Position numbers and translations under genes: made by a program. 13,948 nt of DNA from an uncultured Clostridia bacterium (GTDB lineage: Bacteria; Bacillota; Clostridia; TANB77; CAG-508), in the NCBI GenBank assembly GCA_947584125.1, contig CANPWI010000023.1, forward strand, positions 1 through 13,948, given 5' to 3'. This document shows positions 7,208-13,948 of this stretch, in pieces; position 1 is the stretch's first letter, and every line of letters starts with the position of its first letter. The notes beneath the pieces are model-generated. The model worked only from the letters and a program-made list of their open reading frames with translations, ran no database searches and was not told where the DNA came from.

Positions 7208-7247
7208 TCTAAAGTTATATAAGAAAAATTATTCATATAACTTTAGA
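7208..7247. repeat. 13-bp hairpin near element boundary
   Basis: TCTAAAGTTATAT (7208-7220) and ATATAACTTTAGA (7235-7247) are exact reverse complements. An inner GAA/TTC can extend the stem past a bulge. Neither strand has a T tract next to it, so it is not an obvious terminator. It lies between the repeat-like element and the terminator of the small minus-strand gene. Confidence 0.65.
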
Positions 7248-7270
7248 AAGATATTATGTGCTATTTTAAA

Positions 7271-7318
7271 TAAATAAAAACTAAGCTCATAGTGAAAATA
7301 CACATAATGAACTTAGTT
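7271..7318 (-). terminator. Terminator of small gene and ATPase
   Basis: On the minus strand AACTAAGTTCAT (7318-7307) pairs with ATGAGCTTAGTT (7290-7279), 12 bp, and GTG/CAC adds pairs inside. The T-rich tract TTTTTATTTATTT follows. One pair is G-U in minus-strand RNA but an A-C mismatch in plus-strand RNA, which favours function on the minus strand. It lies 12 nt past the stop of the 22-codon frame, and is the first terminator after the ATPase. Confidence 0.75.
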
Positions 7319-7329
7319 CTATATTTTAT

Positions 7330-7398
7330 TTATTTGTTTTTTATAATAAATCGAATGTATGTATTTACTCTCGCAGTGATTTTACCAGTTTTATTCAT
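7330..7398 (-). CDS. Candidate 22-residue cationic small protein
   Basis: ATG at 7398 opens a 22-codon frame (MNKTGKITAR...IRFIIKNK) ending in TAA at 7330. AAGGAG (7414-7409) lies 10 nt upstream. The frame sits between its own near-consensus promoter (7428-7456) and a terminator (7271-7318), so all parts of a stand-alone gene are present in about 190 bp. The peptide has six Lys/Arg and no Asp/Glu, with hydrophobic residues clustered near the C-terminus. I recognise no family. It could be a small membrane-active or regulatory peptide, or the frame could be incidental within a small RNA of about 150 nt. It starts 68 nt after the ATPase stop, so read-through from that gene could also reach it. 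Confidence 0.45.
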   Translation of the reverse strand: MNKTGKITARVNTYIRFIIKNK

Positions 7399-7427
7399 CT
7401 TATGTTTTCTCCTTTTTCTTTTGTTTC

Positions 7428-7456
7428 ATTCTATATTAACTTATTATAATTGTCAA
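7428..7456 (-). promoter_or_regulatory. Near-consensus sigma-A promoter
   Basis: On the minus strand TTGACA (7456-7451), a perfect -35 box, and TAGAAT (7433-7428), a good -10 box, are separated by exactly 17 nt. It begins 10 nt beyond the ATPase stop codon and has only the 22-codon frame and a terminator downstream. The start would be near 7421, giving a transcript of about 150 nt. It is the best promoter match in the window. Confidence 0.75.
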
Positions 7457-7466
7457 TATTTTTTAT

Positions 7467-10175
7467 TTAATTTTCATCTTTGCTTTGATTAATTTTTAAT
7501 AATTTAAATATTTCAACAATTAGAATTGGAGATAATACAAGTATTACTGTTTCTAGTATATTTTCCATTGGTAATAATGTAATACTGAATATATTTCTTA
7601 GTGGTTCTATAAATAAAACTATAAACATTAATAGAGCTGAGCCAACTATTGCAAGTATAAGTTGTTTATTATTAAAAATACCTGTTTTGAAAATTGAGTT
7701 TTTGTTATCTCTTACATTAAATACATGAACAAGTTCTGATAATGCAAGTACAATGAATGCCATAGTTTGTGCTATTTTTATTTTTTCACTATCATCTGTA
7801 ACTCCTGGTGTTCCTAATCCTATAATAAATGCTATAAGTGTTAATATTCCAATCATAATTCCTTGATATATTATTCTAAATGTCATTCCTTTTGTAAATA
7901 TTCCTTTACTAGCTTTTTGTGGTTTTCTATTCATTACATTTTTTGCTGCTGGGTCAACTGCAAGTGCTAAAGCTGGAAGTGAGTCTGTAACTAGATTTAT
8001 CCATAATATATGAATTGGAAGTAATGGTTCAAGTTTGCTTATGTCTGTAATTCCAAACCATTTTGCAAGTAATGGTGTTATTAGTATTGCTATAAATAAT
8101 ACTATAATTTCACCTACATTGCTTGATAATAAAAATTGTATTGCTTTTAATATGTTATCATAAATTCTTCTTCCTTCTTCTACTGCTGAAACTACTGTTG
8201 CAAAATTATCATCTGTAAGTATAACATCTGCTGCCTCTTTTGCTACATCTGTTCCAACAACTCCCATTGCACATCCTATATCTGCATTTTTTAATGCTGG
8301 AGCATCATTTACTCCATCTCCTGTCATTGCAACTATTTCTCCATTTTTTTGCCATGCTCTTACAATTCTAACTTTATGTTCTGGAGATACTCTAGCATAA
8401 ACAGAGTATTGTCTAATATTTTTTTCTAATTCTTCATCAGACATTTTTTCTAATTCCGCACCAGTAATTGCTTCATTTTCATTTTCTAAAATTCCTAATT
8501 CTTTAGCAATAGCTGTTGCTGTTATTTTGTGGTCTCCTGTAATCATTACAGTTTTTATTCCTGCTGTTTTACATTTTTTAACTGCTTGTTTTGCTTCTTC
8601 TCTTGGAGGGTCTATCATACCTACCATACCTATAAATATTAAATCTTGTTCAAGCTTATCTATTTCTTCTTTTTCTGGTTTATGGTCTAATTCTTTATAT
8701 CCAAATGCTAAAACTCTTAATGCATTTTTTGCCATATTTTCATTATTTTCATTAATCTCTTTTTTATAATTTTTTAGGTTTTCTTTAATTTCTCCATTAA
8801 TTACATAAGCTTTACATTTTGATAAAAGTTCATCTAATCCACCTTTTGTAAATACAAAATATTTATCATCAATTTTATTTACTGTTGTCATTAATTTTCT
8901 ATCTGAATCAAATGGTATTTCTTCTATTCTTGGCATTTGTTCAAATTTTGCTGGATTAAAATCAAGTTTAAATCCCATATCTGTTAATGCTGTTTCTGTT
9001 GGATCTCCTGTTAATTCATTATCTTTTCCAACTTTTGTATCATTACATAACATGCTTCCATTTATTAATAATTCTAGCTCTTTAGATTCATCTGATACAT
9101 CTTCTAAGTTTATTAATTTATTATTGTAAAATACTTTTTTTACTGTCATTTTATTTTGTGTTAAAGTTCCAGTTTTGTCAGAACAAATTACAGATGCACT
9201 TCCTAATGTTTCTACTGCTGGTAGTCTTTTTACAATAGCATTTTTCTTAACCATTCTTTGTACACCTATTGCAAGTACAATTGTAGATACTGCTGCTAAT
9301 CCTTCTGGAATTGCTGCTACTGCTAAGCTTACAGCTGTCATAAACATGTGTATAGGTTCTTTTCCATAAATTAAACCTACAATGAATATAATTATGCAAA
9401 TTACTAATGCTGCAATTCCTAATGTCTTTCCTAAGTTATTTAATTTTATTTGTAGTGGTGTTTCATTTTTTTCTGTATTATTTATAATTCCTGCAATCTT
9501 TCCAACCTCTGTGTTCATTCCTGTTTCTACAACAATTCCTTTTCCTCTACCATAAGTAATTAAGCTAGAAGAAAAAGCCATATTAGTTCTATCTCCTATA
9601 CCTATTTCCATATCTTCTATTTTGTTTATAGTTTTATCTACTGGTACAGATTCACCTGTTAAAGCTGATTCTTGTGATTTTAAGTTTATAGCTTCAAATA
9701 GTCTTAAATCTGCTGGTATGAAATCCCCTGTATCTAAAACTACTATATCACCTGGAACAAGCTCTCTTGCTGGTATAACCTCTAAATTTCCATTTCTAAT
9801 TACTTTTGCTGCATGGTCACTTAATTTTTGTAATGCTTCTAGTGATTTCTCTGCTTTATTTTCTTGAGCAACACCAATTATAGCATTAACTACAACTACT
9901 ATTAATATTATAATTGTATCAGTTATTCCTTCTCCTTCTGCAACTCCAACAATTCCTGATACAATAGCAGCAATAATTAGAACTATTATCATGAAATCTT
10001 TAAATTGTTCTAAAAATTTTTGCAATAAGCTTTTTTTCTTAGCTGCTTTTAATTCGTTGTATCCATATTTTTGTCTACTTTTTTCTACTTGCTCTTTTGA
10101 TAAACCTTTTTCTAAATCTGTTTGTAATTCTTCTGCTACTTTTTCGGTTTCTTTGTTAAACCATAAATTTTCCAT
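7467..10175 (-). CDS. Calcium-transporting P-type ATPase
   Basis: This is an integral membrane pump of the P2 class that probably exports Ca2+ using ATP. It has 902 residues, full length for the family. An N-terminal cation-ATPase domain (WFNKETEKVAEEL) is followed by the actuator loop with TGES (E175), M4 with IPEGL (E291), the phosphorylation site DKTGTLT (D333), the nucleotide-binding domain (FTKGGLDELL), the hinge GDGVNDAP (D620, D624), M5 with SSNVGE (N686, E689) and M6 with NLVTD (N727, D731). Residues equivalent to SERCA N768, E771, N796 and D800 are thus all present, so both calcium sites may exist, unlike one-site bacterial pumps such as Listeria LMCA1. A strong SD (AAAGGAGG) is 6 nt from ATG 10175. 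It lies 59 nt after spoIIIAA and has its own candidate promoter. Mn2+ or another divalent cation cannot be excluded. Confidence 0.95.
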   Translation of the reverse strand: MENLWFNKETEKVAEELQTDLEKGLSKEQVEKSRQKYGYNELKAAKKKSLLQKFLEQFKDFMIIVLIIAAIVSGIVGVAEGEGITDTIIILIVVVVNAIIGVAQENKAEKSLEALQKLSDHAAKVIRNGNLEVIPARELVPGDIVVLDTGDFIPADLRLFEAINLKSQESALTGESVPVDKTINKIEDMEIGIGDRTNMAFSSSLITYGRGKGIVVETGMNTEVGKIAGIINNTEKNETPLQIKLNNLGKTLGIAALVICIIIFIVGLIYGKEPIHMFMTAVSLAVAAIPEGLAAVSTIVLAIGVQRMVKKNAIVKRLPAVETLGSASVICSDKTGTLTQNKMTVKKVFYNNKLINLEDVSDESKELELLINGSMLCNDTKVGKDNELTGDPTETALTDMGFKLDFNPAKFEQMPRIEEIPFDSDRKLMTTVNKIDDKYFVFTKGGLDELLSKCKAYVINGEIKENLKNYKKEINENNENMAKNALRVLAFGYKELDHKPEKEEIDKLEQDLIFIGMVGMIDPPREEAKQAVKKCKTAGIKTVMITGDHKITATAIAKELGILENENEAITGAELEKMSDEELEKNIRQYSVYARVSPEHKVRIVRAWQKNGEIVAMTGDGVNDAPALKNADIGCAMGVVGTDVAKEAADVILTDDNFATVVSAVEEGRRIYDNILKAIQFLLSSNVGEIIVLFIAILITPLLAKWFGITDISKLEPLLPIHILWINLVTDSLPALALAVDPAAKNVMNRKPQKASKGIFTKGMTFRIIYQGIMIGILTLIAFIIGLGTPGVTDDSEKIKIAQTMAFIVLALSELVHVFNVRDNKNSIFKTGIFNNKQLILAIVGSALLMFIVLFIEPLRNIFSITLLPMENILETVILVLSPILIVEIFKLLKINQSKDEN

Positions 10176-10197
10176 AAAATGCCTCCTTTAGTATTAC

Positions 10198-10226
10198 ATT
10201 AAAATATATAAATATTCTAAATGCAA
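10198..10226 (-). promoter_or_regulatory. Possible promoter of ATPase gene
   Basis: On the minus strand TTGCAT (10226-10221) and TTTAAT (10203-10198) are separated by 17 nt in the short gap after spoIIIAA. The transcript would start near 10191, leaving a very short leader with the AAAGGAGG site. There is no terminator between spoIIIAA and the ATPase, so read-through is also likely. Confidence 0.4.
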
Positions 10227-10234
10227 GTTTATCA

Positions 10235-11188
10235 TTATACAACATATTTTTCAAGTATATTGTTTTTATTTTCTAAATATTTTTTTGATACTTTATCTAA
10301 TGTATATACTTTTTCAATATTTCCTTTAATTTTATTATCTAGAAATATTATATTCTCAAATATACAAGTATGTATTAATTTATTTAGTGTTTCATTTATT
10401 TCTATATCTTCTAAAATTTTGCCATGTGCTGTAAATATTCCTTTTATTCCACAGCATACTGCATAATTTATTGCATCTACATCTCCTTTTCCTCCTATTT
10501 CATCTGCAACTATTACTTGTGGTGACATTGAACGAATTAACATTTGCATACCAATATTTTTAGGAATATTGTCTATTACATCTGTTCTAATTCCTAAATC
10601 ATTTTGTGCAATTCCTCTATGTGTTGCTGAAATTTCTCCTCTTTCATCAACAACACCAACTGTTAATCCTTCAAAATTATACTTTGGAATTCCATTACTT
10701 ATTTGTCTTACTAAATCTTTTAATACTGTTGTTTTTCCAGCACCTGGTGGTGAAACTATTAATGTATTATTAATTGTGTTATTTTTAACATCTAAAATAT
10801 AATTTATTATATTATCTCCTGCACCTAAAATTTGCTTTGCAATTCTAAAATTTAATCCAGATATGTAATTCAAGTTTATTACTTTTTCATTTTCTATAAC
10901 TGCACTGCCTGTAATTCCAACTCTGTGTCCTCCTTGAACAGTTATAAATCCATTACATATTTGCTCTTGATATGCATATATTGAATTATCACATATATAT
11001 TGCATAATTTCCAGTATGTTTTCTTGGTTTATATATTTTTTAATAATTTTCTCAGTATTATTAAATTTTAAAATTATTGGCTTATTTACTCTAAACCTAA
11101 TTTCCTCTAAATCTTCCCATTTATTATTTATGTTTTGTTCAATTTCATTTACTATACTGTCTGGAAAATAATTTAAAATTGTTCTCAT
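10235..11188 (-). CDS. spoIIIAA: Stage III sporulation protein AA, ATPase
   Basis: SpoIIIAA is the cytoplasmic secretion-type ATPase thought to power the SpoIIIA-SpoIIQ channel between mother cell and forespore. It has 317 residues, the usual size. The N-terminal part includes the conserved EIRFRVNKP (about 29-37) and ITVQGGHRVGITG (82-94). The ATPase core has Walker A SPPGAGKTT (146-154, K152), VDERGEIS (180-187), a Walker B-like VIVADEIGG (225-233) and TAHG (253-256). AGAGGTG is 7 nt from ATG 11188. In sporulating Firmicutes it opens an eight-gene operon, spoIIIAA to AH. Here the next gene, 59 nt on, is a P-type ATPase, so the usual partners do not follow. It is divergent from asnB across a 136-nt gap, in which I see no convincing promoter for it. 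Confidence 0.92.
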   Translation of the reverse strand: MRTILNYFPDSIVNEIEQNINNKWEDLEEIRFRVNKPIILKFNNTEKIIKKYINQENILEIMQYICDNSIYAYQEQICNGFITVQGGHRVGITGSAVIENEKVINLNYISGLNFRIAKQILGAGDNIINYILDVKNNTINNTLIVSPPGAGKTTVLKDLVRQISNGIPKYNFEGLTVGVVDERGEISATHRGIAQNDLGIRTDVIDNIPKNIGMQMLIRSMSPQVIVADEIGGKGDVDAINYAVCCGIKGIFTAHGKILEDIEINETLNKLIHTCIFENIIFLDNKIKGNIEKVYTLDKVSKKYLENKNNILEKYVV

Positions 11189-11324
11189 TTGTATACACCT
11201 CTTATATTTAATGTATATTCATATTCTTTATAATTATTACAATTTTGAATTATGTTGTGTATTTTTTTTTATTTACTGCATATTATATATAGAAATTTTA
11301 ACTTTTGATTGGAGGATTTATATT

Positions 11325-13145
11325 ATGTGTGGTTTTGTTGGTTTTTGTAATTTGAACCAAGATGTATCAAGCGATTTACATATTATTAATAATATGACTA
11401 AAATTTTAAAGCGAAGGGGCCCTGATGAGTCGGATATATTTGTTGATAAAAATATATGTCTTGGTCACCGTAGATTAATTATTATAGATGCTGAAAATGG
11501 AAAACAACCTATGAGTGCAAAAGTTGGTGACACTACTTATCATATTGTATATAATGGTCAATTATATAATGCAAAAGATTTGAGAGAAGAATTAATTAGT
11601 TATGGTTATGAATTTAATGGTTATTGTGATACAGAGGTTTTGCTAAAAGCATTTATTCATTTTGGTACTAGTATCCTTCCAAAGTTAAATGGTATATTTA
11701 GTTTTGCTATATGGAATGATAAATCTAAGGAATTATTTTTAGTAAGAGACCATTTTGGAATAAAACCTTTATATTATACTGTTATTGATAATACTATAAT
11801 ATTTGCTTCTGAGGTAAAAGCTATTTTAGAGCATCCAAGTGTTAGTGCAGTTTTAGATTCACAGGGAATCTCTGAATTATTTGGCCTTGGGCCATGCCAT
11901 ACTCCTGGAATTGGACCATTTAAAAATATTTATGAGGTTAAACCTGCAAATTTTGTTTTATGGAATAATTCTGGAATTCATATAGAAGAATATTGGAAAT
12001 TAGAAAGCAAACCTCATAAAGATAGTTTTGGAACTACTTGTGATAAAGTTCATAATTTGCTTAATGATGCAATAAAAAGACAACTTGTTTCTGATGTTCC
12101 ACTTTGTTGTATGCTTTCTGGTGGATTAGATTCTAGTATAATTGTTGCTTATGCTAGTAATTATTACAAGGATAATAACTTAGGTCAATTAGATACTTTT
12201 TCTATTGATTATGTTGATAATGATAAAAATTTTGTAAAAAGTGATTTTCAACCAAATTCTGATAATTATTATATAGATATAATGAGAAAAAAATTTAATA
12301 CAAATCATAAAACAATTATTATTGATACTCCTGAACTTGCAGAATATTTAGAGGATTCAATGATAGCAAGGGATTATCCAGGAATGGCTGATGTAGATTC
12401 TTCCATGTTATTATTTTGTAAAGGTATAAAGGAGCATGCAACAGTTGCTCTATCAGGAGAATGTTCTGATGAAATTTTTGCAGGTTATCCATGGTTTTTT
12501 AGAGAAGATGCACTAAACAGTGGAACATTCCCTTGGTCTATTGCAGTATCTGAAAGGCAACATTTATTAAACCCTGATATTGCATCAAAAATAAATTTAA
12601 AAGAATATATTGATTATAGATACAATGAAAGTTTAAGTGAAATTACCATTCTAGATTCAGATTCCAAAGATACAGCTGAGAAAAGAAAAATTACTTATTT
12701 AACAACAAGATGGTTTATGCAAACACTTTTAGATAGGTCTGATAGAATGAGTATGTATAATGGATTAGAGCTAAGAGTTCCATTTTGTGATTATAGATTA
12801 GTTGAATATTTATGGAATATTCCTTGGGATATAAAAGCTTTAAAAGGTAGAGAAAAAGGTCTACTTCGTTATGTTGTAAGAAAAATGCTTCCAGAAGAAA
12901 TTGTTGACCGTAAAAAAAGTCCTTATCCTAAAACTCACAATCCAACATATTTAAAAGCTGTAAAAAGTATGCTTACTAAAATTATGAATAATTCTAATTC
13001 ACCAATTCATAATTTATTAAACAAGGAATATATAAATGAAATATTAGAAACAAATGGTTCAGCTTTTTCAAGACCATGGTTTGGACAATTGATGACTCGG
13101 ACCACAGCTAATGGCATACCTTTGCCAAGTAAATATGTGGCTTGA
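11325..13145 (+). CDS. asnB: Asparagine synthetase, glutamine-hydrolysing
   Basis: The enzyme makes asparagine from aspartate, ATP and glutamine-derived ammonia. The product has 606 residues, between E. coli AsnB (554) and B. subtilis AsnB (632). The start is set at ATG 11325 because Cys2 (MCGFVGF) must become the N-terminal nucleophile of the glutaminase domain, and GGAGGA (11311-11316) lies 8 nt upstream. The open frame continues 38 codons further upstream but has no SD there. The amidotransferase half shows RRGPDES, LGHRRLIIID and YNGQLYNA. The synthetase half has the PP-loop LSGGLDSS (S265 to S271) and ALSGECSDEIFAGYPWFF. A -10-like TATTAT lies at 11281-11286 without a good -35. There is no T-box or other leader structure in the 136-nt gap, and a hairpin terminator follows the gene. 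Confidence 0.96.
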   Translation: MCGFVGFCNLNQDVSSDLHIINNMTKILKRRGPDESDIFVDKNICLGHRRLIIIDAENGKQPMSAKVGDTTYHIVYNGQLYNAKDLREELISYGYEFNGYCDTEVLLKAFIHFGTSILPKLNGIFSFAIWNDKSKELFLVRDHFGIKPLYYTVIDNTIIFASEVKAILEHPSVSAVLDSQGISELFGLGPCHTPGIGPFKNIYEVKPANFVLWNNSGIHIEEYWKLESKPHKDSFGTTCDKVHNLLNDAIKRQLVSDVPLCCMLSGGLDSSIIVAYASNYYKDNNLGQLDTFSIDYVDNDKNFVKSDFQPNSDNYYIDIMRKKFNTNHKTIIIDTPELAEYLEDSMIARDYPGMADVDSSMLLFCKGIKEHATVALSGECSDEIFAGYPWFFREDALNSGTFPWSIAVSERQHLLNPDIASKINLKEYIDYRYNESLSEITILDSDSKDTAEKRKITYLTTRWFMQTLLDRSDRMSMYNGLELRVPFCDYRLVEYLWNIPWDIKALKGREKGLLRYVVRKMLPEEIVDRKKSPYPKTHNPTYLKAVKSMLTKIMNNSNSPIHNLLNKEYINEILETNGSAFSRPWFGQLMTRTTANGIPLPSKYVA

Positions 13146-13187
13146 AAAATATAATCCTAAAATTGAAATTTAGTGTTATAAATCATA

Positions 13188-13220
13188 AAAGCAGATAATT
13201 AATTGCTAATTATCTGCTTT
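13188..13220 (+). terminator. Hairpin terminator after asnB
   Basis: AAAGCAGATAATTA (13188-13201) and TAATTATCTGCTTT (13207-13220) form a perfect 14-bp stem with loop ATTGC, 42 nt past the asnB stop. The T tract is short on the plus strand (CTTTATTTAAAT) and similar on the minus strand (CTTTTATGATT). It probably serves both asnB and the convergent genes from the right. Confidence 0.75.
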
Positions 13221-13243
13221 ATTTAAATATACTTTTATCTGTC

Positions 13244-13393
13244 TTATAATATGAGGTATGTTATAGTTTCATCATTTTCTACCTTACCACCAACAAAATT
13301 ATATAGTCCTTTATATGGTTCTTTTGCTCTGATACAAAAAAGCACCTTATCTAGATTTTTACTAAATACTACTATTAAATTTAATTTTCGCAT
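13244..13393 (-). pseudogene. Truncated Nudix hydrolase remnant
   Basis: ATG 13393, with AAGGAG 6 nt upstream, opens a 49-codon frame ending in TAA at 13244. The peptide begins RKLNLIVVFSKNLDKVLFC and reaches GLYNFVGGKVENDE, which is the first beta strands of a Nudix fold and the opening of the Nudix box (GG-K-V-E-x-x-E). It then ends in TITYLIL and a stop. The rest of the box (REXXEE) and about 80-100 residues of a normal Nudix protein are missing. The other two frames do not continue it, so this looks like a 3' deletion rather than a simple frameshift. It follows the metallo-hydrolase gene by 33 nt and was probably its operon partner. The intact SD suggests recent decay; a functional micro-protein is unlikely. 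Confidence 0.75.
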
Positions 13394-13426
13394 ATTATAC
13401 TCCTTGAAATTTTATTTTTACATATA

Positions 13427-13948
13427 TTATTTCATTAAAATTGTACCTTTTATTGATGGGTGTAAAAGTTTTATAAAATCTATTGCATTCTGTCTGCTTC
13501 CTACAATACTTCCATAATGTATTGGTATTGCTATCTTTGGCATTATTTCATTTATCAAAGTTGCCGCTTCCTTATAATCCATTGTATAAGTTCCACCTAC
13601 TGGTACAAATGCAACATCACATTCTACTTTTCTATTTTCTTCTGTTATATCTGTATCTCCTGCAATATAGTATCTATTTCCTTGTAATTCTATTATATAT
13701 CCTACCCATCTATTTTCTTTAGGATGAAATTGCTTATTTATGTTATAAGCTGGTACTGTTATGAATTTAATTCCAGCTACCATATATTTTTGATTAGGTA
13801 CTACGGTTATTATATTATCTTGTTTAAATCCTTTATTTAATACCTTTGTTAATAAATCTTCTGGTACTACTATAATAGTATCATCTTTTTTTACTTTATC
13901 TATATCTTCTTCTGAATAATGATCGTAATGGTCATGTGTTATAAATAT
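13427..13948 (-). CDS. Metallo-beta-lactamase-fold hydrolase, partial
   Basis: This gene runs off the right edge; 173 C-terminal residues are in the window and the start is missing. The frame is open to the last base. The visible part begins IFITHDHYDHYSEED, which holds the HxHxDH metal motif of the metallo-beta-lactamase superfamily. It is followed by YYIAGDTDIT with the bridging Asp and by IPIHYGS with the late His ligand. The pattern resembles the UPF0173/YtkL and UlaG-like branch rather than true beta-lactamases or RNases. The substrate cannot be told. It probably heads an operon with the Nudix remnant. A shorter reading starting at an internal Met (13783) would lose the metal motif and is not preferred. 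Confidence 0.9.
   Translation of the reverse strand: MFITHDHYDHYSEEDIDKVKKDDTIIVVPEDLLTKVLNKGFKQDNIITVVPNQKYMVAGIKFITVPAYNINKQFHPKENRWVGYIIELQGNRYYIAGDTDITEENRKVECDVAFVPVGGTYTMDYKEAATLINEIMPKIAIPIHYGSIVGSRQNAIDFIKLLHPSIKGTILMK

Noticed and set aside
7342..7347. TATAAT on the plus strand opposite the 22-codon frame, as an antisense RNA promoter for a type I toxin-antitoxin pair
   Set aside because: No -35 box lies at a suitable distance, and isolated TATAAT is common in this composition.
11211..11324. 38-codon N-terminal extension of asparagine synthetase
   Set aside because: The enzyme needs Cys2 directly after the initiator Met. The good SD (GGAGGA) serves ATG 11325, and none serves 11211.
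11189..11324. T-box or amino-acid riboswitch before asnB
   Set aside because: The gap is only 136 nt, nearly all A+T, with no T-box sequence, specifier hairpin or terminator.
13427..13783. Metallo-hydrolase starting at the internal Met near 13783
   Set aside because: The frame stays open to the window edge, and the upstream part holds the HxHxDH metal motif, so the true start lies outside the window.

Overview
The window is strongly AT-rich, with short intergenic gaps, clear Shine-Dalgarno sites and a standard genetic code (TGG for Trp, TGA used as a stop, one TTG start). Together with EF-P and MiaB of clostridial type, an SpoIIIAA ATPase and a zinc-ribbon protein that looks like the Clostridioides CD1247 family, this points to a Clostridia (Firmicutes) chromosome, probably a gut anaerobe or an assembled metagenome genome. 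No phage, plasmid, CRISPR or transposase gene is visible.

Layout. Left end (1-853, plus strand): a sigma-A-like promoter, tRNA-Trp(CCA), and an exported LytM/M23 peptidase gene broken by a one-base frameshift near 580. From 854 to 3382 (minus strand): miaB, then efp from its own good promoter, then a small zinc-ribbon protein. This translation/tRNA-modification cluster stops at an intrinsic terminator that lies inside the 3' coding end of the convergent M23 gene. From 3595 to 6825 (minus): a 1076-residue surface-type protein with a prepilin-like N-terminus and three tandem units of about 280 residues made of GLUG motifs.

From 6826 to 7466 there is no conventional gene, but this is the most curious stretch. 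It holds a roughly 309-bp segment bounded by inverted repeats, with an inner inverted repeat, two hairpins and a 47-nt island of 64% G+C in a very AT-rich genome. Beside it is a compact transcription unit on the minus strand: a near-consensus promoter (TTGACA, 17 nt, TAGAAT), an AAGGAG site, a 22-codon cationic reading frame and a terminator.

From 7467 to 11188 (minus): spoIIIAA followed by a calcium-type P-type ATPase. spoIIIAA is not followed by the rest of the spoIIIA operon. From 11325 to 13145 (plus): glutamine-hydrolysing asparagine synthetase, with a hairpin terminator. Right end (minus): a metallo-beta-lactamase-fold hydrolase running off the window, then a truncated Nudix hydrolase remnant of 49 residues.

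I did not find a multi-gene defence or biosynthetic system. The candidates for something undescribed are the structured repeat-like element, the tiny cationic gene beside it, and the terminator embedded in the M23 coding sequence.
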